Part shown: positions 1-11,950 of the stretch, piece after piece
Layout of the letters: each line of letters starts with the position of its first letter
Position numbering within the stretch: position 1 is the stretch's first letter
NCBI RefSeq assembly: GCF_032362555.1
Contig: NC_083517.1
Coordinates: 578,001 to 642,000, forward strand
Reading direction: 5' to 3'
DNA from: Amyelois transitella
Lineage: Eukaryota; Arthropoda; Insecta; Lepidoptera; Pyralidae
DNA: 64,000 bases
Made by a program: the position numbers and the translations under genes
The notes under the pieces: generated by a model
The model's input: the letters and a program-made list of their open reading frames with translations, nothing else
The model's database searches: none
Told to the model about the DNA's origin: nothing

Positions 1-1960
1 TTAGCTGAGTTATAAGGCGTGCGTTGTTTATACATGTGATTGAGGCTAGGTAGGATACACTGAAAAATTATTAACTTGTCTGTCTCATGCAGATATACAT
101 TTATATAGTATGTACTCAAATAAAAAACAACTTACAAAATCATCGGATATTTCATAAAGCTTAACAAACAATAATCTCAATAGTTTCTATTAAAAGTATT
201 TGATAAATTAATACAAATACAATTTGTAGTAGTTAGGTGTCTCTTAATTGAGTCAGAATTTATATACAACATACACCATATCTACCAGATCAATTGATTT
301 ATAAAAACTTGCGTCAAATGGAGGACCTCTTAATAGTCCAAGTATATTGGATGCGGCTAATTTAGGGCCTAATTTTAATATGGTAAGAATATCATGTTTA
401 AACAACTTCTAAAATTCAGGGCTTTACAAAATTCTTTTGTATATTCAATTAAAGTAGCCTAAGGTTTGAATTGAAACTTTTTCAATTTCATGAATGAATA
501 TGTATATTTTGAAACTTTCCAGTAAAGTGCAATAGCGATATTAAGGCACAGATTTTTGTAAATATATATCATTTTTGATGATGACTTATGTTTTTGAAAC
601 ACATCATTAAAATAAGAGTATCTTTATATATTTAAAAGATTTTTTATTGCATATAAATTGATAAATATTCTTTAGTTGTATACGTATAAATTGTGCATCA
701 TGTAGTATATTTCTAAGATTTTTAAGATATCGAGAGAGCGTAAGATTAAGTGAGATGTCGAATTGGAATTTATTTTTGTATTCGTATGGATAAGTGTGTA
801 TGTAATTAGGATGCATATGTAAGGCCGGTAAAGTCGTAGGGGGAAGGCAGTGTTATGGAATTATGATCTCAAGACAAAGAGTGGTTTTACGTAGGTATTG
901 TCAGTCAAAATTACCGCACGTAATATTCCCATCGATAACATTGCGCAAAAACATTTATTAAATAACTTTTTTGTAAAGAAAAATTGAATACTTTTATTCC
1001 GACATTCTGCCGATTTAAAATTCTGTATCCATGAATATCGCCATTTTTACAATACTACGCTACTTATTTATATGCGGTACTTTTGACTGCCTGTATAACC
1101 AATTAAAGATAAGAATGCAATTTTATATAATTTAATTAAACAATTTTCAATATGTACAGCCAAATGCATAAAATAGAGCTAAGACATCCTGTCTCCATTC
1201 GATATAAACATTGTAATAGTAGTGTTTTTAATAAGTGTTTAATAAAAATTGTCAACAACTTTATGACTATTTGTTTTAATGGCGTTTATCGAATTGTTAC
1301 ACCTCGGAAACTCCACAATGCAGCAATTTCCATTATCTTAATAAACAATTGCATTTGTACCTCAATGATAATTAGGTACCGAAGTATATGTGTCCCAGAG
1401 CTGATTTGGTGCTCATGCAGATTGTTTGCAAAAGTCTCAAGGTAAAAGTTAAAAGGAAAAGCTTAAACTAAATATTCTTTCTGTTCTTACTATCTCAATT
1501 CCATCACAGTTTACACCAAGATTTACAGCTAAAGTAGGTCTTGGTGGGCGCGTCGCGTCTCGGTGTAAGCTGAAAGACCCTAAGACAGATGTGATAAAGC
1601 CTGATCCATACATCATTCTGAATCAAGTTGAACACACGATCGACAAACAGAAATTTTCGATCTATCCCACTTTATAGACCCATAATAGTCATCACTTTTG
1701 GGACTAAAATATTCCTTGTATCCCATCAGTCATATCGTGGGACAACTGAGACGCTTTCGTTAGTGTTACTAGTCCCATGGACCAACTCGGACAAATCGTC
1801 TCAATTGTCCCACTCAATGAGACCAGTGGGACAGATCGGAAATTTTACAGACCTTGGATTTTCATCACTCGGTGGGTTTTATTAGTAGAAAAATGTATAA
1901 ACTACTCCACTCTGTTTATTAGCGCAAACTGGAGCCAATGAACGGGTTTGTTGATTTGGC
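1..1960. other. AT-rich intergenic sequence, no gene seen
   Basis: Only short unconvincing frames. One imperfect inverted repeat: 1737-1753 pairs with 1797-1813 (16 of 17), inside a patch rich in GTCCC/GGGAC. Confidence 0.6.
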
Positions 1961-1963
1961 ACA

Positions 1964-2130
1964 CATTCATTCATATAATCACGTCTTATTCCTTGCGGGG
2001 AAGACATAGCCAACAGTCTTAAGAAAAAGCTGATCGGCCACGTTCAGCTAAATGATAGAATTGAGACTGAAATAGTGACAGGTTGCTAGCACATCGCCTA
2101 AAAGAAGAATCCCAAGTTTATAAGCCTTAC
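1964..2130 (-). mobile_element. Family A copy, 5' truncated
   Basis: SINE-like element; tail, GGGGTAGAC-like end and body recognised. Confidence 0.7.
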
Positions 2131-2678
2131 ATTTATAACTTGGCATAGACATTGCAATAATGATGTGTATATCAGAGTAGGTACTTAGTTTTTATTTGCA
2201 AGACCCAGGCAGCTAGCCATTACTCTCTGGCACAGCGCCCAATGTACGATTATGCTGTTATCTAAAGGCATTTTCATGGGTAGCAGTGCTATTTCACTCG
2301 TCCCAAATAATTATTCACGGACGTCTAAATCAATCACTAGTCTTAATTTCGTCAACCAGCTATACTAGAAAGAATCCCCAATTCCCTAAAAAAAGCAACT
2401 CTGTATGTCTGTTACGCTAATCGTTGTTAGATTTAGATGAAATCTGGTGAAGAGTTGACGTTGAAGAGGAACATAGGCTATTTTTTATTGCGAAAAAGGA
2501 GAAGACCACTCGAACTCGCCTGCAACAGCAAGTTCACAATAAAACAAAAAAATATCGCATTACAATTTATTGATCACCAATACAATGCTTTAGTACTAAA
2601 ATTAACTTAGTCAACGCAGGAATGACATTAAAATGACAAGTCTCAGTTATTATAAAAATAAACAGAGTATTCCGGTAG

Positions 2679-4979
2679 TTAACCGGACTTCTTGGAGTCC
2701 TTTGACTGCGATCTTGATCTTGATCTGGACATGGAGCGGCCCTTGGAGCGGGAGCGGGAGCGGCTGCGCGAGCGCGAGCGGGACCCCGAGCGCGGCGAGC
2801 GCGAGCGCGAGCGGCGGCGCGAGCGCGAGCGACTGCGGGCGACAAGCAAATAAATATATATATATATATATACGGGACACATTACACTGAGTCAGCCTCG
2901 AAGTAAGCTCGAGACTTGTGTGACACTAACTCAACGGTAATTTTATAATAAATACTTATAAAGTCTTTATTATAAAATATACTACTTATATATAAATAAT
3001 ATTATAGAAAAGTCGATATAGTCTCCCGTAGTATTCATCGCGCGAAATACTATCGCTTTTAATAGGGATGATGACGAGGTCTTAAAACAATTATAAATTA
3101 TTTAATAACATGATAGACGTAATTAAATACGTTACGCGAATTTTTAGTTTTATCCCTATATGTTTTATAGTTAAGTACGATGGAAAAATTCATTTAGAAA
3201 ATTCAAAATTATTTAACAACAACTAGGCCAGGATTAAATAAACAAAAATATGAAATAAATTTTATCAAGACATCATATCCATAAATGCAATAATAATTAA
3301 GGTAGCTGCCATACTAATAAAGTCCATGACGTGAACAAGTGTGACGTCACACTTAGTAGCGTTTTGTAATTTTGAACTCGTCCAAATAATGTATTATATT
3401 ACTTCGTATATCTCAGGTAGTTTATTGATGCCATTATTTGACCAATGTTTTACTTGTTGTGAAACTAAATTAACACCAAAACAAAAAAAAAAATTTCGTC
3501 ACTGCCTTTATGACGTGAAAGGACTAGGCTGTTATTGTTTCTTAAAATTGAGGTACTTCTCCTAAAAAGCGTTCCAGGACGTTTCCAGAAACTTTCAGAT
3601 CAATCTGTCTACTTAGGCGAGGAAGATAATGGTGGTTTCAAATTGAATAATTTAGAACTTCCAACTGCAGTCCAAATGTTGTTTAGTTTTAATTTTAGCA
3701 TTAAAAATGTATGAAATGATGAATTGTTTAATTTCGATTGATGAGTCTTTTTGGTTTAGCACTAATATTGTTCGTATTAAATTCCTCAATTACAAAAAAA
3801 ATGTTGATTTTATATGTGTTAAAGCTGCAATGCTCCATAATGGTTCTTTATACCGTTACTATTTCTGCATCCGAGATATCTATTATTTTTAGTATAGTTT
3901 TAAACTTGCGGTTAACATTACATACACACATCTTGAAACATCCCGAGGGCCGAATAATTAGCTGCTGTCCTCTGTACACAAATACAGAATAATAATGTGA
4001 GACTCACTGAGTGCACGCAGTGATTACAATAGTAGGATGCGAGGCGCAGTGAACAAAATGCTCAATTGGAGTTCTCAACAAGTGGTGCGTGCACGTAGCT
4101 ACGTAGTTCGCAGAGCGAGGTTACCGATGCGGCCAACTCTATCGGAGTACACGCCGCGGAGTGAAAACTACGTAGCGTTGACAATTAGAAGTGCAGACAC
4201 TGACGAGTTCAATCTCGGCGCACAGGCCAATGATAACCTATAACATAGTTATCATTGGTATACGTGGATTCAAAATGTTGGAATGAGATCTTTATCATCA
4301 ACTTATTGCAGTTAACTCTTTTCATGAATGAATACAAGGCATATGCTAACTTATCTCTCGGAAGGAAGATAAGACTTTTGCCTTGTAATAATACTGTCTA
4401 TTGGTATAACCAACAAATAGATAGATCACTAAAACAGATCAATCAGATTGTAAAGATGCCATACCATTGATATCAAATACAGTTTGCACATTAAACACGT
4501 CACATTTACACTTTACGATGGGTTACCTTCTGCGGCGGCGCCTTGTGCAGTCCCTGGCGTAGTGGCCGCGGTCCCCGCAGTCGTAGCAGCGGTCGTCGTA
4601 GGGCCGCGACGGGGGCCTCGAGCGGGGCGGAGGCCCGCGCCCGCCATGACCACGGCTACCGTTTGACATCTCTACGCGCGCACGACGCCCGCATACAGTC
4701 CGACCGTCTAATCCGCGAACCTATACATATTACATTTTCAATAAACATTAAAGAACACGGCAATCAATACAAATTACTACTTAGAAATGAAATAAAACAT
4801 ACCGCATCTTCAGCGTCACGAGGATCTTCGAATTCCACAAAAGCGAATCCGGGCGGATTTCGGGCTACCCAAACATTTCTTAAAGGGCCGTAGTATGAAA
4901 ATGCGTCTTCCAACTCTGGTTTGCTTGCATTGTTTCCCAAATCTCCCACGTATACCTTACAATCTCCGTATCGCGACAT
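2679..4979 (-). CDS. x16: SR splicing factor, SRSF7/x16 type (RRM + CCHC knuckle + RS tail)
   Basis: Nuclear RNA-binding SR protein expected to act in splice-site choice and mRNA export. Coding exons are 4803-4979, 4527-4720 and 2679-2832 (minus); phases fit exactly and give 174 aa. Seen: RRM at residues 8-78 with RNP2 VYVGDL (9-14) and RNP1 GFAFVEFE (44-51); zinc knuckle C104-x2-C107-x4-H112-x4-C117, which separates SRSF7/x16 from SRSF3; then an Arg/Ser-rich tail from about 118 to the end. The start is the first Met, and [17 protein letters not shown] resembles the remembered insect x16 N-terminus. The RS tail is short for the family, so an extra exon in the 1.7-kb intron 2 cannot be excluded. 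It is head to head with WBP4. The last exon's acceptor abuts a SINE B tail. The family is certain; the symbol is less so, because Rsz-type paralogs are similar. Confidence 0.92.
2843..2967 (-). mobile_element. SINE B, 3' part, at SR-gene acceptor
   Basis: Matches the 3' half of the full SINE B copy at 28501, including the GTCCCGTATATA end. The tail runs into the RS-exon acceptor at 2833. Confidence 0.8.
3010..4526. other. Intron 2 of the SR gene
   Basis: No repeat of the main families after the SINE B remnant. An 18-bp palindrome with a CRE core (TGACGTCA) lies at 3337-3354; 4010-4245 is richer in GC with repeated CTACGTAG and no coding signal. Confidence 0.5.
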
Positions 4980-4984
4980 GGTAC

Positions 4985-5240
4985 TCTAAAAAAATAACAC
5001 GAATAAGCGGGCCATCCGGCATGACAATGAGGAACTGCGTCACTATAGTCACATTTTACAGTTCCAAAATTTTGAACTTTTAGAAAATATTATGTGATAT
5101 TAATTTGACTTCTTTAACTTACCAATAAATACTGAGTAATGAATACTATTAAAATTCAATGAAATTGTGAAATCATTTGCAAAACGCAAAATTTACACAC
5201 CCACAAACAAGAACGCACAGCAGCAAATCTCAAAATGGAT
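4985..5240 (-). promoter_or_regulatory. Probable 5' UTR intron and non-coding exon 1 of the SR gene
   Basis: On the minus strand a good donor (ATTG|GTAAGT, exon edge at 5123) and an acceptor after a T run (TTTTTTTAG, exon edge about 4985) sit just upstream of the ATG. This suggests a non-coding first exon from about 5240 to 5123 and a ~137-bp 5' UTR intron. The transcription start is not visible. RNA evidence would decide. Confidence 0.5.
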
Positions 5241-5821
5241 GACGCCTATACTATAGGGAGAGATGATGATCAGATGAAAATCGATAAGTAAAATAATCGA
5301 TCGTTCGAACTAAAGCACCCGAATATTTTTGTAAATCGATATGCAGTACTGAATCAACTCAGAGAATATGAGCTATAAGGTTATATTACAACCTCGAAAA
5401 TCGCTGTTCGATTTTTTTAAATTGTTTTGTTATGAACCATAGAAATTCACTTTTAGTTGAATATGCGACATCCTGGCAATTCATTCAGAAAAAGATCTTG
5501 GTACTGCCGTCAGAAGAATTTTCTCCCTCGGTAAATAACTTCTTCACGATTAATATTAAAAAATGAAGGAATGCTAACACAAAATTATAAGATAATGTTG
5601 ACGGTATAAACTCAAATAATCTAAGATGCTTTGTTGTGATTATAGTAAAAACCAAAATCTCATAATACATTGATAATAAATCGGCTAAGTCCGAGTCAAA
5701 CTCGCGCTTTAATCTAAGGGTTTCCCTTATGGACGCGGACTTACCATCATCACGTTTGTTACTTAAATAATGCTTAAATATTCAAAATCAAAGACAATTT
5801 TTTTAATCGATTATTACTTAC

Positions 5822-5862
5822 GTTGGCTGATTCGATTACTTAAAGTAATCGAATCAGCCAAC
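5822..5862. repeat. 41-bp perfect palindrome
   Basis: Two 20-base arms (5822-5841 and 5843-5862) are exact reverse complements around a single A. Each arm contains TCGATTACTT or its complement. It lies between the divergent promoters. Confidence 0.9.
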
Positions 5863-6124
5863 TGATCAATGCAGTCGATAAAAGTCGATAACTATGAAGT
5901 CCGTCGCGCGTTATCGATTAACGACGGATGAAGCGGCATGCGACGGGCGACAATTACCATAACTATGATTTTTCAAAACAAAGTAAAATTCGCTCGCATG
6001 TGTTATAACACCTGGGTACACGCGTTAATTAGTAGTTAGTAGGTTGTTGATTATTAATCGAGTAATCGCATGGATGCGCGATTCTCGATTAATTCGATTG
6101 TTTGCAACAATCGAAAATAGGTTC

Positions 6125-6255
6125 GCCGAAGGTCCCGGTCAGGGCACGATAAGAAATGAACTTTCTTTGATTGGCCTGGGTCTTGGATGTTTATCTATAC
6201 AAGTTTTTATTATTAAATCTATCGTATACTATCGTTGAGTTAGTTGTCTAAGTAA
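6125..6255 (+). mobile_element. SINE B, decayed, lacks 5' head
   Basis: Recognised by GATTGGCCTGGGTCTTGGATG and the following body. Confidence 0.75.
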
Positions 6256-6500
6256 TAATAATAATAATTAATGCCACATTGTAAATAAATAAAAGCGTAG
6301 TAAAAAAAGGGTCAACTATTGTCAATGTCTTGTCGTCAAAATTCAAGCGCTCATCTTGTCACTCTGTCACCTGTCTCCTCCCTCTTGCTTGTTTTGTTGA
6401 TTTTGTGGTGGTTTGATTTTAGTTTTGAATCCAAGTCCTTAAAAAATATACACATTCTAAGATCCAACTAATAACTAAAAAAACAAAGAATAGAATTAAG

Positions 6501-9500
6501 ATGTGAGTCAATTTCTGGATGTGTGTAAAATTTGAACTTTGTAGAATGTATTTTGTAAATAGTAGAATATGAAATGGTAGAGACAATTTAAATTAGCATT
6601 TACTTTAAATTTTTGTCTAATAAGATTGTGTGCATTTAACATAAAATTAGTATATAACTTACCTAATTTATAGAACTTATTTCAGGACAGAATACTGGAA
6701 GTCCCAATCCCGCAAATATTGTGATTTTTGCAAGTGCTGGTTCGCTGATAACAAAGTTGTAAGTCTGGCTTCGATCGTCATTACATACTACATATATTAT
6801 TATTTTACAATTTTATTATATAATATAATTACGCCTCTTTCATCAGACATTATATATTTCCACAAACCTTGTGTTATTTTAATTTTGTCTGGATGGATTA
6901 AGTCTCAATTTACCAAAATAGTTTCAGATATAATTAATTCCTGAGGCATTCTGACGGCAGATAACTGGATTTTTCGTTTTATGCGGGTGGTCTCTAGTTA
7001 TACATACATGCATATAATCAATCCCTGGCAAAGTAGGCAGAGCCAACAGTCTTGATAAAACTGATAGGTCATATTCAGCTGTTTTGTTTAATGATTGAAT
7101 TAAAATTTATTATAGAGACAGGTTGCTAGCTGATCACCTACAAGAAGAATCCCACGTTTATAGGTCTATCCCTTAGTCGCGTTGTATGACAACCATAGAA
7201 AAGATGGAGTGGGTTTTTTTTATTGGTGCCAGGAACCACAAAGCAGTAGTTAATATACAATTTCTTACAGTCAATATCCTTCCACGAAAATGGCAAGCGG
7301 CACAAAGAGAGCGTACAGAAACACATATCGCAACTTAGTAAGAAGAGCGCTAAAGAATTCAAACAGAAGGAGAAGATGGACGACGACATCAAGAAGATGG
7401 AAGCGGCAGCCATGGCGGCTTACTTGAAAGATGTACAGAATAATGCGGACCTCACGTCACAGGTATGCTGTCTGGTTTTACTTCTATATATATATATATA
7501 TGTCAAGTGAAGTTACTGGCCCTTTTAGATCCAGCGAAGTACATATTATACCCATAGTATAGTATATAAATACGTCTATATCTCTTGCGGGTTAGACAGA
7601 GCTGACAACGCCACATACTGTTGTAAGGTCAAGTAATGAAAATGTAAATCAGCTTATCCCCTACAAGAAGTTCCAAGCTTATTATCCATTCCCTTAGACG
7701 CCTTACGACATCCATGGTCAGTATATACCTTTAATTTTGCCAATTTCTTGAGTGATAACTTCAAAATATTTTTTAGAGTATAAATGAGATGCTGGTACAA
7801 AATGGCGGTGACACGAAAGACCTTGCCGTGGCGTCGAGCAGTAGCGTCCAGGGAGCTCCCGTCTGGCACGAGGTCAAAGGGGAAGATGGCAGTTCGTATT
7901 TCTGGAATAAAAAGACCAATGGTGAGTCCTGTTATACTTATCCCCGCTATGTCAAGTAATCCCAGCCCTAACTCTACGTGACAATACTGCCAGCCTTCTG
8001 GGCACTTTACCTTGGGACCTGGATCTGCAGGTGCTTATAGTTTTTGTTAATAAGTGTTAGTTTTATATTTAGGTGAATTGGTTTATATTTCGGATTTAAT
8101 TATTTATATTAATGTGCTTGAATAAGTTTTATTTAGGTTTATTTTATAGTTTTAATATAAATAATCTCATATAACATTATAAATGCGAAAGTTAGTACGT
8201 TTATTGCCTCTTCACGCGTTATATACCTACTCAACCAATCTTCATGAAAATGTGCAATTGCATAGTGGAATATTAATAAGTTGGTGTATATCTTAGGACT
8301 ACAGAGACACATAGCGAGGATACATCTCACGCGGTTAAAAATCAAGAAGTGAATAATCAATATTTTATCGGAAAATAGGCCTTTTTAGTCATTTTTCACG
8401 TCATTTTATATCTTTTGTGGTTTTAATGTGAAAGACGAACAAAGAAACATTATTTCACATTTATAACATTAGTATGGATGTATAGAAGTAAGGGTTTAAT
8501 CATAAGTCGCATTAAATATGTAAATCGATTTCCGGTGAAAATGCTGCAGCGTAGTTTGTTCCGCCGATTCTTCTACACATGCGCTTTGGAAGCGGTAGTA
8601 GACATAATTAGATTTTAGTGATGTGACGTCAATAAGTGATACCTTTTGAAAATCAATCTTTTTTGTTTTATTCTATAAATTTCAGAAACTACATGGGATC
8701 CCCCTGACGAATATCTGTCTATTGCGCAGCAGGAAGAGAAGAAATTAAAGAAAGAAAAGACCAAGGATAAAGAGAAGTATGTAATTTATATTATTATTTA
8801 TACATACCCTACATATTACTTATCAATTACATCATTAAGCCGAGCAGCTGAACGTGGCCATTCAGTCTTTTCGGGACTATTGGCTCTGTCTACCCCGCAA
8901 GGGATATAGACGTGACTATATGTATGTTTATACCTACCGTTTGGTACACAGCACTAAATAATAGGACCACTCCATCTCTTTCTCATGGATATATGCCTTG
9001 CTAGTTAGACAGCGCTAACAGTCTTGAAAATGCTAAATGATAGAATTGAGATTCAAATAGTGTCAGCCCACAAGCCTACAAGAGTTATCTCAAGTTCATT
9101 AGCCTCAGTCACCTCTAACGACATCCATGGAAATGTAGTTGATTAAAGTAATAGTACCCGAGCTTTGCTCGGTCTACCAGAGATGGCGCTGATATAGTTT
9201 CTTAAAACGCGGTTTTTTAAATGTTTATATATCTTGGGAACCAAGCGATTCCTTGAGCCGAAAAGCCCCTAATCTGTAACTTTCATGAAAATCGTTGGAG
9301 CCGTTTCCGAGATCCTGATTATATACATATATACAAGAATTGCTTGTTTAAATATATAAGATTATTTTACCTTTTCAGAAAACAAAAACACAAGGAGAAA
9401 ATGAAAGAGGTGGAGGCTCACGTGGCGCGGGAGAAGATGAGGGAGCTCGCCGCGACACAGGGCACCGCAGCGCGGCCCGCGCGCCGCACAGAGCGCAGCA

Positions 9501-10091
9501 CAGAGCACGGCACAGAGCTCGGCCCCGCGCCGAGACCGGTTCCCTATGGATCGTGGACTCCTGTGGTGCAACAGTAAGTTACATACACATACTAGGTAAA
9601 CATATTGTCACGTCTGTATTTTTTGCGGGGTAGACAGAGCCGACTGTCCCGATAAGATTGATAGGCCAGCTGTTTGGCTTAATGATAGAATTGAGATTGA
9701 AATAGTGACAGGTTGCTAGCACATCGCTTAAGAATCCCAAGTTTATAAACCTATCCCTTAGTCGTCTTTTACAACATCCATGGGAAAGACATGGAGTGGT
9801 CCTATTCTTTTTAATATTTTCTAATTTAAGTATCCATCTATGTCTAAAATTAAGACGATGCTAATTAATTCACCAACCCTTTATTTACATATATCGTCCA
9901 TGTACAGGCCTTCAGAAAGCGTAGACCTCCAACTGCCGCAGACTTTGAAGGAGCCCCCGCCCGTGGTGGTGGAGCCCGAGCGCGTGCGGTTCTCTGAGAA
10001 GCGAGTGGAGTCCCTGGGGGAGGGGCCGGTGCTCTTCAAGAAGAGAAAGCTACACGCGAGGAATGCGAGGCAGAAACTTGATGATGATTAA
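6501..10091 (+). CDS. WBP4: WW domain-binding protein 4 (WBP4/FBP21), spliceosomal protein
   Basis: Component of early spliceosomal complexes; the WW domain binds proline-rich splicing factors. Exons: 6501-6502 (the AT of ATG, start codon split by the intron), 6686-6758, 7271-7462, 7777-7921, 8686-8776, 9379-9573 and 9908-10091. All junctions are GT-AG and in phase, giving 293 aa. Seen: N-terminal U1/matrin-type zinc finger C13-x2-C16-x13-H30-x5-H36 in the typical start context TEYWKSQSRKYCDFCKCW; a Lys-rich coiled-coil-like stretch from about 40 to 90; one WW domain (W119 to W141, then DPP); a basic linker; and the conserved C-terminal tail FKKRK...RNARQK. Human WBP4 has two WW domains, whereas only one is seen here. 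Introns contain family A copies. Family assignment is secure. Confidence 0.93.
7001..7244 (-). mobile_element. Family A copy, near full, diverged
   Basis: In WBP4 intron 2, ending 27 bp before the exon 3 acceptor. Confidence 0.8.
7571..7717 (-). mobile_element. Family A fragment
   Basis: In WBP4 intron 3, diverged. Confidence 0.65.
8526..8680 (+). mobile_element. LINE D 3' end
   Basis: TGCTGCAGCGTAGTTTGTTCC to GTGATGTGACGTCAATAAGTG; related inverted copies at 34715 and 44150. Confidence 0.65.
8831..8929 (+). mobile_element. Family A, 3' part
   Basis: In WBP4 intron 5; ends CCGCAAGGGATATAGACGTG and a TATG tail. Confidence 0.8.
8961..9135 (-). mobile_element. Family A, sense head joined to inverted body
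   Basis: 8962-8991 reads in sense and the rest in antisense. Confidence 0.65.
9150..9345 (+). repeat. H4: repeat beginning CCGAGCTTTGCTCGG
   Basis: Short hairpin then a body with CATGAAAATCGTTGGAGCCG, a style typical of moth non-autonomous elements. Confidence 0.4.
9601..9812 (-). mobile_element. Family A copy
   Basis: In WBP4 intron 6. Confidence 0.82.
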
Positions 10092-11888
10092 AGATTTATA
10101 AATATTGTGTGTTGTTTTTACGTGGTACCTGAAACCTTGTAATATCACAGATCGTAGACATAAGCGGACCCCGGGTTCGTCTCCACTGAGGACGACCAGG
10201 AATGATGAAATCCAATTTTGTGAATGAGAAGGAGCGGACCAAGTATACTACCCTGAGGAACGCCAGTGATATTTTTTATTGACATAAGGTTACTATAGTT
10301 TTCTCTGTAGGAAGTGAGCATTTATTAAACTTTTAATTAAATGTCCGTGTTTAAGTGTGTTTCTCCCATAACAATATCCGAAATATATGAAATAGTATAT
10401 AAATATGACCACAGACGTAAGTACGCAACCGGAGGAAAACACGTAGAATATAAACTGACTTTAGTTTGGCTCAACTACTGGAAGTTTAAATCAGAGCGGA
10501 CCAAATATGCTACCCTGGAGAGTGCCGAATATATATTTGTCTTATTGAATTTCTTCAATAGTCATTGCTAGGACTTTCTTATAAAATTCAGCTGTCGGAG
10601 AACGTAGACTTCCAGCTGCCTAATAGTGTTTGGTGGCAAGTTCAGTTATATGAACATAGATGGCGTTATAAGTTTCAGGCCGTAGAATAAGTACTAAAGT
10701 TATAGTGTATGTTGTACTAAGTGCTTTCTAATACGTATTTTGAGTTTCACACCCATTGGTGGGAAACTCAGACTTTGGTCTTTAGTTTTATTATAATATC
10801 TGTGGTCTTTGGTTATTACTAAAGCGTACATAATCTGTGCCAAAATCATTCATTCATTCCTTTGACGAGTGAAAAATAAAAAAAAATCTGTCATGCATGA
10901 TTCTGGACTGACAAAATAATTCATAGGTACATTTAACATAATATGACGACTCATAAATATTAAATGTAATGTGAAACTATGATCCTATGGTTAACGGTTT
11001 GTAAAATTGGATGGGCTGCTACCGCCATCTTGATTTTGTCGTTGACTTTTCTTGGATGTTGCTCATTTCATTCTACCACTACCCCTTCACAGATGGCTCT
11101 AGTTAAATTTTTTGTTGCTTCGAATCTGATAGAGAAATCTAAAAATTACCGTGGCTGTTGTAAATAAAATGTAATGAAATTAATACTTCATTCTCCTAAT
11201 GCAAATTCTACGCTGGTCTGGTAGTAAAGAAATAAAAGTCAAGTCATATCTTAGAATAGGTACTATGAGTATTGCCTACTGTTTTGGTGCATCTAATTAA
11301 AATAATTTTCATTACTGTAGACCGTTTTATTATTAAATATCTTACAATGAAAACAAGTTTGTATGCTGGTGACGCCATCTTAAAGTAACATTGATTTTAA
11401 TGTATACGTACAAGCGAACTCATGATTTTTGCTCAATTCTATCTTTAAGCTATCTACCTTACTTTGGAGTTTGAGTCTTGTAAACTCTATCTTCCTCGTA
11501 AGAAATAAAAACGTGATATGTGTGAACGTGGGTTAGTGACAATTAGTTAGCTGGGTTACAAATATATTCTACAAAATATAAAATCTTCATATGTACTACT
11601 ATGTCCAATAATTAAGTATTCTTTCTTTCTTTCTTTTCTATATTATGGCTTCCACCGGACTTTCGGTGATTCTGCCAATGTCATGGTTTGAAGAGACACG
11701 AAGTTACGAAGTTGGACGGTATACAATCTGAAAGGAAGGTTAACAAATGTACAAACACAAAAAGACAAACACAACAAGTAGGTATTGTTAGTAAAAGAGA
11801 AGACAATTTAATGATTATAATGTGTAGTGAGTGTGTAAGGTGTAAAAGTATTAGTAAAGTTAAAAGTATAAGTATTCTTATTTCGATA

Positions 11889-11950
11889 TGCCAAATTATG
11901 TCTTATTGACATAATTTGGCAAATTATGTCTTATTGACATAATTTGGCAT
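11889..11950. repeat. Tandemly repeated hairpin
   Basis: TGCCAAATTATGTC and its complement alternate twice with TTATT loops. Confidence 0.85.

Larger units (their letters stand above)
5240..6400. promoter_or_regulatory. Shared intergenic region between divergent SR-factor and WBP4 genes
   Basis: About 1.2 kb separates the inferred starts of two outward-facing splicing-factor genes. It holds repeated CGATA/ATCGAT motifs (about 5280, 5297, 5336, 5877, 5888 and 5913) like the Drosophila DREF/BEAF target, a 41-bp palindrome at 5822-5862, and a decayed SINE B at 6125-6255. No TATA box stands out on either side. Shared promoter activity is inferred from arrangement only. Confidence 0.45.

Noticed and set aside
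1152-1445. 97-codon frame
   Set aside because: No family resemblance, signal or splice context; AT-rich chance frame.
2633-2890. Ser/Gly/Ala-rich plus-strand frame
   Set aside because: Complement of the RS exon of the SR gene.
4037-4243. 68-codon frame in SR intron 2
   Set aside because: Arg-rich but lacks splice sites in phase with the SR gene and matches nothing known to me.
4543-4893. 116-codon plus-strand frame
   Set aside because: Antisense of SR exons 1-2 and crosses their intron.
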